From contig NC_052404.1 in assembly GCF_009389715.1 (NCBI RefSeq), forward strand, positions 10,858,480 to 10,922,479: 64,000 nt of DNA, in the 5' to 3' direction. Each line of letters begins with the position of its first letter. The first letter of the stretch is position 1. The notes under the pieces are model-generated. The model had not been told where the DNA came from. It searched no databases and saw nothing but the letters and a program-made list of their open reading frames with translations. Positions 45,838 to 58,100 of the stretch are shown piece by piece. This DNA is from Phoenix dactylifera (Eukaryota; Streptophyta; Magnoliopsida; Arecales; Arecaceae). The position numbers and the translations under genes were made by a program.

Positions 45838-46715
45838 AGAGGATCATCCCACAACACTGACCGAGCAAAACTATAACTCTGCTCAGAACCGGCCCGATCT
45901 TAGACTCCGCCGAAAGCTCAGTTGACCTCGGCCGGATCTCTCCGCTACTACGACCTCCCGTAACATCTAATGCCTGTAATGACGTCTCGAGCCCGAGCTC
46001 GGAACGCTCTGCTGAGTCAGTTGCGAGCCAAAGAGATTCTTCGACCGTGGAACTATTCGCCGACGTACTCCGATCGAGCTTGGAGTGCCCTCACGTTCGC
46101 CGATACGCTCCGACCGAGCTTGGGGCGCCCTTATATTCGCCGACGTGCCCCGACCGAGCTCGGAGCGCCTTTTATATTCGCCGCTACGCCTCGACCCGAG
46201 CTCGAGATGCCCTCAATATTCGACAACGCGCCCCAACCCTTGAGCTCGGGGCGTCCTACCGAGCAAAACCTTGGAATCAGGGAAGCTAGGCCGACCTCAG
46301 CACCCGCCAAAACGACCTCGCCGAATGCACGATGCGACCCCTCATCGAGCTTGGCTTCGCCCACGACCACATCCACGTGCGTGCCCACGCCTGCCTACGT
46401 GGCTGTACATTACAACATCACCGCACCATGCTTTGCTTGTTAGCCAACGACAGTCAAGGATGACGCCATGCTGCTCCAGCTATACCCCGTCACACCTATC
46501 GACGCCTTACCGTTCACAGGAACAGCTTACGCCATTTGTCTGAAACCCATCTCCTCCCATGATGAGGACGGGCCATACCTCCGCTACCTGGACACCTTTC
46601 CAAGAACTATATATAGCCCCATCAGATAACACTACGGAAACTTTTTGGACCAATTAAGATCCATCCTAACTTGAGCATCAGAGGGCCTCACCGAAATCAC
46701 CGGTGAGGCTTTGTG
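45838..46715 (+). mobile_element. LTR fragment with ~45-bp internal repeats
   Basis: TATATATAGCCCC at about 46608-46619 looks like an LTR promoter. The sequence after it (CTTGAGCATCAGAGGGCCTC, then CACCGGTGAGGC) resembles the R-U5 part of plant gypsy-type LTRs from memory. Between 46045 and 46260 a unit of about 45 bp (ATTCGCCGACG...CCGACCGAGCTCGGAGCGCC) is repeated about five times with variation. No internal region or second LTR is found and both borders are approximate. Open frames of up to 157 codons are by-products of the repeat. Confidence 0.55.
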
Positions 46716-46932
46716 TAAGTACACCGTCGCATAGGAGGTGGCTCATTTTCTTCCTCAACATTCCGACAGCTTCCTCGACTCTCCCGGCGTGGTCACTCTT
46801 GGGCCAAATTTGAACCACAACAGACAACATCGCTAATATTGTGTCCATGCAATGTTCCGGGGATTCCATACATGCATGAAGAGCTGTCGATGCTTTATGG
46901 ATTGTGAGAATCTTTGCAAGGCTCGCTACCAT
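46716..46932 (-). pseudogene. Possible coding-gene fragment, unidentified
   Basis: The minus strand reads SLAKILTIHKASTALHACME, then DTILAMLSVVVQIWPKSD and GRVEEAVGMLRKKMSHLLC. The helical, regularly spaced Leu/Ala pattern looks like an alpha-solenoid segment, possibly ARM/U-box type. I cannot name the gene. It joins the LTR fragment directly, and no other exon is seen nearby, so it is probably a broken or captured fragment. Confidence 0.3.
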
Positions 46933-49900
46933 GCATTAGAGTCCATAATATGTGTGCTAGAGGAATAAGAAGTATACGGTCACATCTTCGACAAGAAGCG
47001 GTCATAAAGGGCTAAGGCGTGCAAGTGGAGGATTTACCATGCTTACGTATAAGAGAACAGATCGAGCCATGCCTATCAAATAAATAAATAGATAAACAAA
47101 TAAAAGAATCATTGTTATCGTAACTAATTATATTGTTTTGATGTAATATTATGTGGATATATAAAGAGCTTTTGTAAGAGCAATACTTGACAGCCGACAT
47201 GTCAACCAATATTTTGCTTTCATTGTAAGAGCTGTTCTAATTTGGCTGGTGAAATTATTTCATTTACTTGCATAATGTGAATACATCTAAAAAAGTCAGT
47301 AAATAACAAATTTTCAAGCGCTTTAAGTATCTCTCTTTCACCAATCTACAAAAGTCTCCTAAAATGATATGTCATAAATAAAGCTATCCAACTTTTCTGT
47401 AGGCATATTTGGCCTGAAAGGCGACGTCTCCTCCTACCAACTTTTTTCTCTATGGATCCAAGTCTAATCATCTCATGATGGCACAAGAAAGACTTATTTG
47501 AGTGGCAGCGATGGAGCACTTGTATTTGAGTGATGTCGATGGCTTCCCAGTTGCATCCAACTGCGGCCGTGGAAAGCAACTTTTGAGGACCACGAGAGGC
47601 ATAAAAACCATTCTTCCGCGAGGAAGCCAATGGCATGGAAGGGAGGTGAGCCCCCACTTAGGAGCCTCCGAGCCCCAGGATAGTCTCATGGTCCAAAACT
47701 CTCGGTTATTAAGTGTGCCAAGCTTTTCTACAAGGATTTGGAAGTTTGTCATCCCATATACATCCGTAGCCTAATAAGTGTGACAAAGGAAAGATCAGTC
47801 TACCACCAGTATAAGACAGCATGCCATACTTTATTTTTCAATTTTGTAAGATATATTCATACTAGTATAGCATTGTCTTTCAAATCTATCAAAAAAAGAA
47901 AAAAAAAGAAAAAAAAAAGCCAATTTGGATTCTCTTTTGGTGAGCTCTTGGCCCCAACTATTACATCGTTATCTAACGCAATTATCAAAATGTAACAAGA
48001 ACACAAGCAAGACTACCTTGACATATCTTAATAAAGAGGATGGTGTTTCCTTCTGCATAGTCCATGTATCTGTCCTAACGATTTAATTAGCTAGCTGTAA
48101 TTAGGGACTGTCTTCTGTTTTCTTGCTTGCCAGCCATAGACTTAGTAAAATATAAAGCATGTTTACTCATCATACTGCTATCTTATTCCACTGTTTTTTT
48201 TTTGAAAAAAGAAAAGAAAAGAAGGGGCAAGAATGCTGCATATAGCTCCATTCAAAGTCTCTACTGCTTAATCAGTCAAAGATTCAGATGCAAGCATTGC
48301 AAGGAGAGTGGATCTATAGCCCTTATGATTAAGTGACACTATTTTTTCTTATACGGTAACTTTGACGGCATCCTTTGGAATAATTGTGACTGAAGAAAGA
48401 ATCATGTGCACGATCACAGAAGATTTTTATGGAAAAATTGAAAGTTGACTGCTCAAATGAATGTTATGAACCTTTGGCAACCAGGTTTAGATCCTTTGCA
48501 AGCGAGATAGGGCTGTATATTTTGCTCGAAAGAAGGGTTCACTTTTCTCCGCACGAATCCACTGTTGGATCCTGCGATGGTTGCTTCGAGGTCTGCGCAG
48601 ATGGACAAATCAACCTAAAATTTCATGGAAGGACAGGGAGTTCCGTATATATACACACATATATAAATACATACATACATACATACGTATATAGTTACAC
48701 ACACGCACACACACACAAACACACACATATATACATACATATATGTTTATTTATTTATTAAAGAGAAAACAAAGAATCCTACCTGTGTTGGTTCTTAGGA
48801 TATCCTGGACCGATCTATTTAGCTGGAGCGAACCTGTTGGCTTCATCAATGCTTTGTAGGCATCTGATATAGGATCATCTTTTAGGCTGCAGAAATGCAA
48901 AATGATCATGCATACTATGACATACGAAAAAGATCTTCCAATGAGAGTGTTTCAGTTGAAGTTGACAAGGGAAGGGATGAAGTCAAATAAGATTTTGGTT
49001 ACTTAAGGGAGGCAGCAGCTGCATATTATCCAATAAAACTAGGATAATTAGTTCCACTGAAATGTGGTTTTATGTATCCTAGAAAAAGCCATGCTAATTA
49101 ATGGAACCTGGGCTCCCAATCTCTCAAAATTCTTAACCTTTGGATATCTCTTTCTTCAATCTTTTCTGATGCATGGAGAAGATAAGTGTGGATTACCTGC
49201 TCTACAATCTAACTCCAACTTAATTTTACTTTTTACAGATAATCAAGTCTGTTCGTACCTAAATCCTTATCTCTCTAACAAAACAAATCGTTATGCATGT
49301 CTTCATGAGAGGCCTCTAAGTCACTGTCATCAAACTTATTCTAAATTTGTCAGCTCCATGAAGGTTGCTTATAAGCATTGATTTACGAAGATGTTTGCAA
49401 CATCACCAAGAAATCTTAGAATTTCTTATAGCTCGAAACATGAATAGCTGGAGGAAAAAGAGTCATGATATCGTTTATCCAAGTTCAGTCTTTTCCATTT
49501 CAAGCCCCATTAATGCTTCTCCAAAAATCAATGCTGTAGCCATCAATGCATGAACTCTCAAAGAAGAGGGTGGCCTCTTTGTGCAGGGTCATCATGTAGA
49601 ACTTGGGGAATGCTCTGGTGTTGATTGTCTTCTATGATAGCTTGCCATGGTTATCTTTTCCTTCTACCACTTTGGTCATGGGGATTTTCCTCATGGTTTG
49701 ACCCTTTCCAGGACTTACAGATGCTAACCACTGTATAGTTTTGGTGTTGGAACTATGAAGAATGTCTTGTTGTGCTTGGTCTGATTTCTGAAGCAATTGC
49801 TGGAAAGAACATGTTCAAGTTGTATTTTTTTTTTTTTTTTGGGTACAAAAGAAGACATGTACTTGTAAGCAGTATTTTGACAGGTGTTATGTTTCTTGCT

Positions 49901-50829
49901 AAAATGAAAATGGTCGAACAGCACATTTGCGAATCAGTCAATTTGATATCATATTAATTTCAATCCTGTTCTGCCATGAGCAAGATTTTTTTTTTTTCCC
50001 CGAATCAAATGTGTTTTGTGACGTAGACTATATCACGTCAAGCATGAATTAAGAAGCATGTTGGTGAATTTGTTTAACTTATTTTGCAAGATCATGAATT
50101 TTCCAAATTCTTCAAGCCGGGACAACTGACATTTCTGAAAGTATTTTCTGATGCCTATAACATTTTGCACCAATTGGAAATTTTTCAAGGAAACTACTCC
50201 ATATTTCTTAGCTCTAGCAGTTATTATTGCATCTGTAACTAAGGTAATCTCATGCTTAGTTTGATAGGTGCGCACTGTATCTAGTTGGAACCATCTCATT
50301 TCTACTAATTCCCAACTTGAATTTCAAAATAGTAGGAAGATGGGACTTGCTGAAAAACCAAAACATGTTTTTCATACCAGAGCTTTGCTATAGTTTTTAA
50401 ATTTGAGCTAAATTTCACAAGTGTATGTGCATTTCCATAATGTTGATTTCCACCATGCATTGGATGACTGCTGCATCGCGAGGATTAAAAGCTGAATTAA
50501 CTTGCCTATCTATTATAATCTAGAAATGATTCTAAACCCATGGCATTGTCTAGTAAAAGCTCTTTGGAGGTACGTTTTTAGCATAGTTTTAATTTAGTTT
50601 TGAGCTTATCACTATTTTTTTTTTATCTGAGAAGTTTGCACATTATTTATTTATTTATTTTTTTGGTATAACGGTGGCTCACACCCGTCGGATATGAATG
50701 CGGATTTATTTATTAGGCATCATTGAAGACAGAGCGGCAGAAGAAAAGGAGATGTACTTACGAGTGCTTTCCATCGTTCTTACTTTTATACTTGATGGGG
50801 ATGGCTTTGCTTTTTCGTGTTAAAAGATT
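46933..50829. other. AT-rich spacer with microsatellites, no supported gene
   Basis: Small open frames here lack recognisable domains. A compound microsatellite (ACATAT, CATA, CACACA) lies at about 48645-48750. The ~50-bp segment at 48524-48573 is a diverged copy of the repeat at 27260. Frames at 47346-47770 are unsupported. Confidence 0.4.
48645..48750. repeat. Compound CATA/CACA/TATA microsatellite
   Basis: A run of ATATATACACACATATAT, then ATACATACATACATAC, then CACACACACAAACACACAC. This is simple repeat only. Confidence 0.9.
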
Positions 50830-51286
50830 GGATTTTTTTGTATGAATACCCTCCTAAATAACGAATTTTGCACGAATACCCTTCCAAAATTGATATTTGC
50901 ATGTATACCCTCGTAAAACACTTGTTTTACCATTTTATCATTTTTTTTTATTTTTGTTTTTGCATATGTACTCACGCTAACTAACGACGTCAAAAAATTA
51001 ACGGTTTCAAATTAAAATAACTAAAATATCTTTAATGGGTAGACATGCAAATAGATTGCGATCCCGATAGCAGGAGAAGAAAACAGAGACAATAGCATAA
51101 TTTTGAAATTTTAATTTTTTTTAATTAATATAAATATGATTTTTTTAATACCGTTAGAACAACCGTTATATTACGGACATTTGTACAATAACAGAGTTTT
51201 ATGAGGGTATACATGCAAATATCAATTTTAGAAGAATATTTATGCAAAATTCGATATTTAGAAGGGTATCCATGCAAAAAAAATCC
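50830..51286. mobile_element. Mutator-like MITE with ~90-bp inverted termini
   Basis: The left end reads GGATTTTTTTGTATGAATAC and the complement of the right end reads GGATTTTTTTTGCATGGATA. Similarity continues inward for about 90 bp, through ATTGATATTTGCATGTATAC in both. TAAAAGATT (50821-50829) and TAAAAAATT (51287-51295) are a 9-bp target duplication with one mismatch. Long inverted termini and a 9-bp duplication indicate the Mutator superfamily. The 457-bp element is non-coding. Confidence 0.85.
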
Positions 51287-51362
51287 TAAAAAATTATACT
51301 TGATCGGTGATACCAGGTTTCTTATTTCTTAAAGATTATACTTTTATAGCTGTGGATCGGTT

Positions 51363-51741
51363 GAAAAATAATTGCATTCCCTAGAAACTGAAATATATAA
51401 AAAAATCAATTTGATGAAAAAAAAGAGAATAAAAAATAAATTACATTTTTGAAAAACAAAAGCTAAAAAAAGAAATAAGATCGGTCGAAAAATAAATGCA
51501 TTCTCTAAAAACTGAAAAACAGAAAAGAAAAATCAATTTGATGAGAAAAAAGAGAATAAAAAAAATAAATTATATTTTTGAAAAACAAAAGCTAAAAAAA
51601 GAAATAAGATTGGTCGAAAAATAAATGCATTCTCTAAAAACTGAAAAATAAAAAAGAAAAATCAATTTGATGAGAAAAAGGAGAATAAAAAAATAAAGTA
51701 CATTTTTGAAAAACAAAAGCTGAAAAAAGAAATAAGAAAAT
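51363..51741. repeat. ~120-bp tandem repeat, three copies
   Basis: GAAAAATAAATGCATTCTCT and CAATTTGATGAGAAAAA recur in order at about 51363, 51486 and 51606. Units are A-rich and differ by small indels. The array lies about 100 bp downstream of the 3' end of the tRNA gene. Confidence 0.8.
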
Positions 51742-51838
51742 GTTTCAGAAACAAACATATAAAAAGAAACAACCATTTTTTTGTTTTTAAAAACACCATG
51801 GTAATCTCCTTTTGCAAATTAGGAAGGAAATATGGAAG

Positions 51839-51912
51839 CGACCACAGTGGGAGTCGAACCCACGACCTTCTGATCCGAAGTCAGACGCGCTAATCCACTG
51901 CGCTATGCGGTC
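51839..51912 (-). tRNA. tRNA-Arg (anticodon UCG)
   Basis: The minus strand folds as a standard cloverleaf. The acceptor stem GACCGCA pairs with TGTGGTC. The D arm is AGCGCAGTGGATTAGCGC. The anticodon arm is TCTGA-CTTCGGA-TCAGA with anticodon TCG. The T arm is GTGGG-TTCGACT-CCCAC, with discriminator G. Length is 74 nt with no intron. The B box GGTTCGACTCC is intact, so it should be transcribed by RNA polymerase III. It decodes CGA codons. It lies about 190 bp from, and divergent to, the UDP-xylose synthase start codon. Confidence 0.95.
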
Positions 51913-52104
51913 GTCTCGTACGATGCGCCGCCGCTCTATTACTAGTTTTTATAACTTCCTCCACCCTGTCGGTCTGTCCTCGTGCCTCGGCAGCGGGAGC
52001 AACCGACGCCCACAACAACCACCGAGAGATCTCCATCCATGGAACCGGTTGTCTGATCTCCCCGCGGAACAACCAGAGATCCTCCTCGCCCCTCCGATCC
52101 CGCC

Positions 52105-55100
52105 ATGAAGCAGCTCCACAAGCAACCCAGCCTCAACCAGCAGCACCAGATCCCAACCCACACCCACACCCCCTCCTACTCCAGCAAGTCCGCAAAGCAG
52201 CAGACCCGCTCCTCCTCCTTCCTCCGGTCCGCCGCCTCCTACCTCCTCCGTGAGCAGCGCCTCCTATTCGTCCTCGCGGGCGTCATCATCGCCTCCTCCT
52301 TCTTCCTTCTCTCCCCCTACTACCACTCATCCCTCTCCCGCCTCTCCTCCTCCTCCTCCGACGAAGGCCCCCACCGTTTCCTGCCTTCCTTCCGTCACCC
52401 CTCCCTCGACCGCTCCTCGACGACCAAGGCGTCCGTCGCCGGCGGAGGCGGAGGGAGGAGGGTGCCGGTGGGGCTGCGGAAGCCGGCGCTGCGGATCGTG
52501 GTGACCGGTGGGGCGGGGTTCGTGGGCAGCCACCTCGTGGACAAGCTGCTGGCCAGGGGGGACAGCGTTATCGTCCTCGACAACTTCTTCACGGGGCGCA
52601 AGGACAATCTCGTCCGCCACTTCGGCAATCCCAGGTTCGAGCTGATCCGCCACGATGTCGTCGAGCCGATCCTCCTCGAGGTCGACCAGATCTACCACCT
52701 CGCTTGCCCGGCCTCGCCGGTGCACTACAAGTATAATCCCATCAAGACCATTATATCCTGGTTCTGTTTTTTTGGTGATTTTTTGCTTCACTTTTTCCCA
52801 GAATTCTTGGATTAGGAGTTAATATCAAGTGAATTGGGGAACATTTTGCTTGTCAGAAGCTGATTTACATTGGGGTTGCCAGTAATTACGTTTTGTTGGT
52901 ATTGTTTGGTTTTTGAGGTAGCGAGTTTCTTTAATTTGGAGGTGAATCGAGGGATATTTTGCTTATTTAAAGTAGATTTTAGATTGGATATTGAAGCATT
53001 TATGAGGTGTGAAGTTGTTAGAGATGCACATCTGCTCGCTACCTGTTGTTTCCTTGGCAACATCTTAACTGAATTTAATTTACCTTATTAATTTTGAATT
53101 GTTTAATTCTTTACTCTTCCTTGGCATGGGAGAGAGACTATTCTCTTTGTGCTTGTTTGTGTGTCTCTGCCATTTTTTTCTTTAGTTTCTTTTTAACTGA
53201 GTTTTCCCTTGATTTGTATTTAATCTTGCTAATGATAGGCTTCTCGGTATAGTAGCATTGATAAGTTTTCCTCTTCAAGACATTTGCTTTAAATCCTTAA
53301 CCATGAATACAAGACGAATGTGATGGGAACCTTGAACATGCTGGGCTTGGCAAAGAGAATTGGAGCTCGCTTCTTGTTGACTAGTACTAGTGAGGTTTAT
53401 GGCGACCCGCTTGAGCACCCTCAGAAAGAGACTTATTGGGGCCATGTCAATCCTATTGGTAAGCTATATATCAATGAATGATTGTTAGTTTCTTTTATTA
53501 AGGAGGATAAATAGTCTGATGCATGGTTCGCGGTACCATCTCAAGCAGGATGGTACAGAGCGTACCATACCAGTTTAATACCGGTATTCGGTACGGATGG
53601 CGTACCGACAATCGGTACATTAAAAAAAAAATTTATACCATACTGTACCGATACAGTGCTAGTGTGGCACCGGTACGGGATCGAGTACCGAGACGGCGAA
53701 TCTTGGTCTGAAGCAGTCATTGCATGTTATTATTGTACATTTTGATGTCCGGCTTCATTTGTTCTCTGCTTATATTGTGTAATTCTGTGCTATTGCTCTT
53801 TCATTGCTTGATCTGTCAGTCACCCTATAAATCTTGTTAATTCTATTTATTTATCTTTTTAGGTGTTAGGAGCTGTTATGATGAAGGGAAAAGAACAGCA
53901 GAAACTTTGTCTATGGATTACCATCGTGGTGCTGGCGTTGAGGTAATTGCATTATGACACCATTCAACTTTGTACTATATCGGGTATTGATGGTGCTGCA
54001 TAAAGTATTATGCGATCGTGATAATCATGATCATGTAGCAGTTCTGCAATGCATTGTGCATCTTAATTTTAACTTATTTCTTTATTTAAAAACTAAAGTA
54101 TGTGGAAACCAAGCGTTTTGGAGCATATGCACTAATTTTCTCGGTTACATGCCTTTTTGTTCATCACTAACCCTTGCATGGGATTTGCTTTGGCTTAATT
54201 GTTATAGTCAATTTGAATTTTAGCGTGTCATTTACCTTGTTGCATGCGCCTTGCTGTTTGATCAGTCAGTTCATACCGAATCTGAAACTTCATAGTAATT
54301 GTCTTTTCCATTTCTTCATCAAAGTTCATCTGAAGCGATTATTAGAGGGATGCATTTTGTTGTCAGATGTTTACCAAATAAAGTTTTGTCACATAGTGTT
54401 TGTAGACAAAGAACCATCTACAGTCATAACTTTAATAGAGAATGAATTTTGCCATTGTTAGCATGAAAACTCCCACCAGGGAATGATAATTTTCTAGAGT
54501 CATTAATGATGAGCATGATAACCGGTCATCCTGCAGTATAGAGCTACAACAATATGCCATCATCCTCTTCTATATCCTTGTATTTAGTCTACTATGATGG
54601 AAGGCCTCCTAATGACGGTCGGAGACACTCACAAGTGGAAGATGCATTGCTCACAATGTGTTGCTTGCTGCAGCAAAGATGCTTCTATTTGTTCTGTAAT
54701 GCTCTGGGATGACTTAGGCTCTCAAATTTGCTAAAGGATTTAAATTAAGATGGTCTTGTTTTAATTAAATGCTAAGGGCATGCATTAGAGAATCTAGATA
54801 TGTACTCACAGGAAAAGGCAGAATTTGCTATGAATGAATGCACAATATGAAGTTAACTGAAACTTGCTGTGTTCATCATCTTTAAACAAAACCATTATTT
54901 GTCAAGTTTAAAAGGGTTCTCTGAAAATGAGGGAAGGAAAATCAATGTTACAATTCAATGGCAAATTTTCGGAAATGAATTAGTTTGCCACAAAATGGGG
55001 AAATATGGACTCAGCTTTTGGAACAATTTTTTTTGGCAGCAATATATTAACATGTGTTATGCAATAGACAAATAATTTATTTAGTTTCATCTGCTCCTGC

Positions 55101-58100
55101 GTTTGGATTCTATAATTCTATTTTTAACTGCTGTCATCATCTTGTCCTTTTGCCATTTATTTAAAAACAAGAGAACTCTGAAGGGAAACAGAACCTCATG
55201 TGTCAACTGTTCTCTCTTGACCATAGTGGCGGCACATCTGCTTAATGTCACCTGGATTAAAACAAGAATCTTGGGAAAGTAACTTAACGGAAAACACATC
55301 ATGTGTTTTTTCATAAAAGACTTTGAATTGCATGATGAGGCTAATTGTCTGTGGTATGTATATGGCATACTATAAGTAATAGGTTGGCCCAATAAGGAAG
55401 TCAGTCTATAAAGCGACTTACAGAGAGGAAAACTAGAGGCTAAATCCACTGAAGATTAAATGGAAATTAATTTATTAAGAGTTTAATAATATATGTTCTG
55501 TGGAAGATGCAGAGAGCAAGGAAAGATGGAAACAGTATATTACGATGATTCATCGGAGAAATTGAATTTGTCTGGTCAGGATTCTATTTTATTGAAATTT
55601 TGGTGCAAGGCAACACATAAATCGGGGTGTAATATTATAATAAACTATTGAAATAAAAAAAAGAAAATCTCATCCAGTTTAGTGCACCTAGGAAGGTGTG
55701 CCAGATATTTTCTTGGCTACGAATATGATGTACATAGAGAAACATCATGACCAATATATTCTTCTGTCAAGGAGCACTTCATGTTTCACTTTTTCTGTGA
55801 TTGTAATATAATCAATATAAACAAGCCTTATTTATTAAGTTTCAGGGTTCCTTGGCATCATTTTTTTTAATTAGGCTTGAGATGTGAAATAGAACCTGGT
55901 GGCTTCAATTTGTCTAGGCCTCTGTCAGAGTGGATTGGGATTAAGCCAACAATATTTGTTGTGCCCATTTATATATGTGGCTGCATAATAATTACTAAAA
56001 TATTACTTATTGTTATCTCCAAATCATGATTTTAATAAAATATAAATATATGAATTTTGGAGATAGCATTTACCAAAGGCATTATATGGTTATCTTTCAT
56101 AGCAACAATGTGACAATAGGAAAGTGAATAAGTGATATGTTTCTATTTCCATATTTGTGTAATTTCTGTATAAAGCATATCATGCATTCAGGTTGCGTTA
56201 GTTGGGCCAGGCATGATGAAGCCGAGAAGGTTAGCCCAAAATGAATTTACTAAATGGGTTCGGTCAGGTCAGATGTGAACTTGGACAGTAATGCCTAAGG
56301 GGCTAGGTTCAAGGTGTTGGGAAACTACTTTGAACCTAGAAGCCTGACCCAACTCATTGAAAAACTCTAGCTTGTGGCAGCAATTAGAGGTAAAAATTGT
56401 AGCGATAATTTGTGCTCTCTGTCTTGTATGGGGTTTTGGAACCTCAGGTGAACTATCATGAAAGTATGAAACACCTCAAATGAACAAAACTTACAGGAAG
56501 GAATAATGCTGAATCTTTCTGCTTTCTGTCTCACGAGTAATCTTTCCTCTCTGGCTGTTCTTTACAGTTCCTTTGTTAATTTGCCAAATTTAATTAACAA
56601 ATTCTCTTGCAGAATGATGGTTGAGTTTTTGAACCAGGAAATCATAATTTAATTTTTCATACAATTCTTTAAGTTCTTTCTCTATTATTGCACTTCTTGC
56701 AACTTCAAGCTAGCTTCTTATGTGTATGCTAGAAAATTGTTTCATGGAAATGAAAGTATGGCAATTGCATTTTCAGGTGCGTATTGCACGCATATTCAAT
56801 ACATATGGGCCTCGCATGTGCCTAGATGATGGTCGTGTTGTCAGCAATTTTGTTGCACAGGTTCATTTTACCTTCAAACATAACTTTCATTGTCATACAG
56901 CTTTTCTTGTGCAACTTTAAACACTGGTTTGACAGATATAATGATCCAAATGTATTAATAATTATGCTTCCCAGGCCCTGCGTAAACAGCCCATGACAGT
57001 TTACGGTGATGGAAAGCAAACTCGAAGTTTTCAATATGTTTCAGATTTGGTATCAAATTACTATTCTCATCCTACTTATTTTTGCTGCAAATCATGCATA
57101 CCTTTTTGTTTTGGCATCCATAGATTGTTTCCTTGGGAAGTCATTTTTTTTGTTTTGAAACTGTCAAAACTGTCAATTATTTTCCAAGTTAAAGAATTGC
57201 AAATGCATCTATCATCTTTGAAAAAAATGATTTTCCAAACTAATAATGAAAGGTTACATACAACTAAGCTTTGCGGTAAGCTATGGAAGATTGATTGATG
57301 GACAAAACAAAATTAGCCTCTATGAAGCCCGAGTTAGCAAAGAAACGATAATAACCTCATCCTTTTTCTCTATGCATGTATCTGGTGGCAACCTCTCAAT
57401 AAATTTGTTGTTGATTTGCAGGACCTAATGATCATGCAGAAAAAGATGAAAAAAAAAAAGAAAAAGGAATTATGCTCCAGAAACGAGCAACTATGTCTAG
57501 TCAAGGTTACACTTGCTCGTCTATGACTTGGCATATGGAAAACAGTGGTCTTTTTTGTTGTGGCTGTAGGCCAAGTGTCCTAGCTGGTTGAGCCTTAGCT
57601 ATAGTATAACAAAGGAAACCATAGACTGTTGGTCAGAAGTCTTGAAAAACGAGACTGTGTCTAAAGACATGCTTAAACTTCTTTTTATCAACAGAAAGTC
57701 TCAAGATATATTTTTTTGCCCACCACCCCCCACCCAAAGGAAAAAAAGTTACAAGACTTTAAAAGAGTTTTAAGAAGGAACAAAAATGCCCAAAGATGTA
57801 AGGTTATTGTTTAGCATATTGAAGAGGAAACTAACGAAGGCGGGGAATAATTTTGGTTTCTATGTTTGAGAAAATTGACCGATTGACTAATAACATCGGG
57901 GTACGTTGTGGGTACGAGAGGTTATGTTTTTCCCATGTACTGTTAGAACTTAAGCTGTTCTTTCTATGAGAATATCAGAAAGCATTGTGACCAGAAGAGT
58001 TACAAATTTAAATTTTGTGACAGTCAGTGCAAAATTTTCTTCTTTTTCCTTCGCACAACATTTTCCATATAGAGGATGGAAAACTCAAAATAGGAGATAA

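Noticed and set aside
52762..52800. GT donor at 52762 for UXS exon 1
   Set aside because: It would add residues not found in the enzyme family and shift the frame into exon 2. The AT-AC split restores the conserved sequence exactly.
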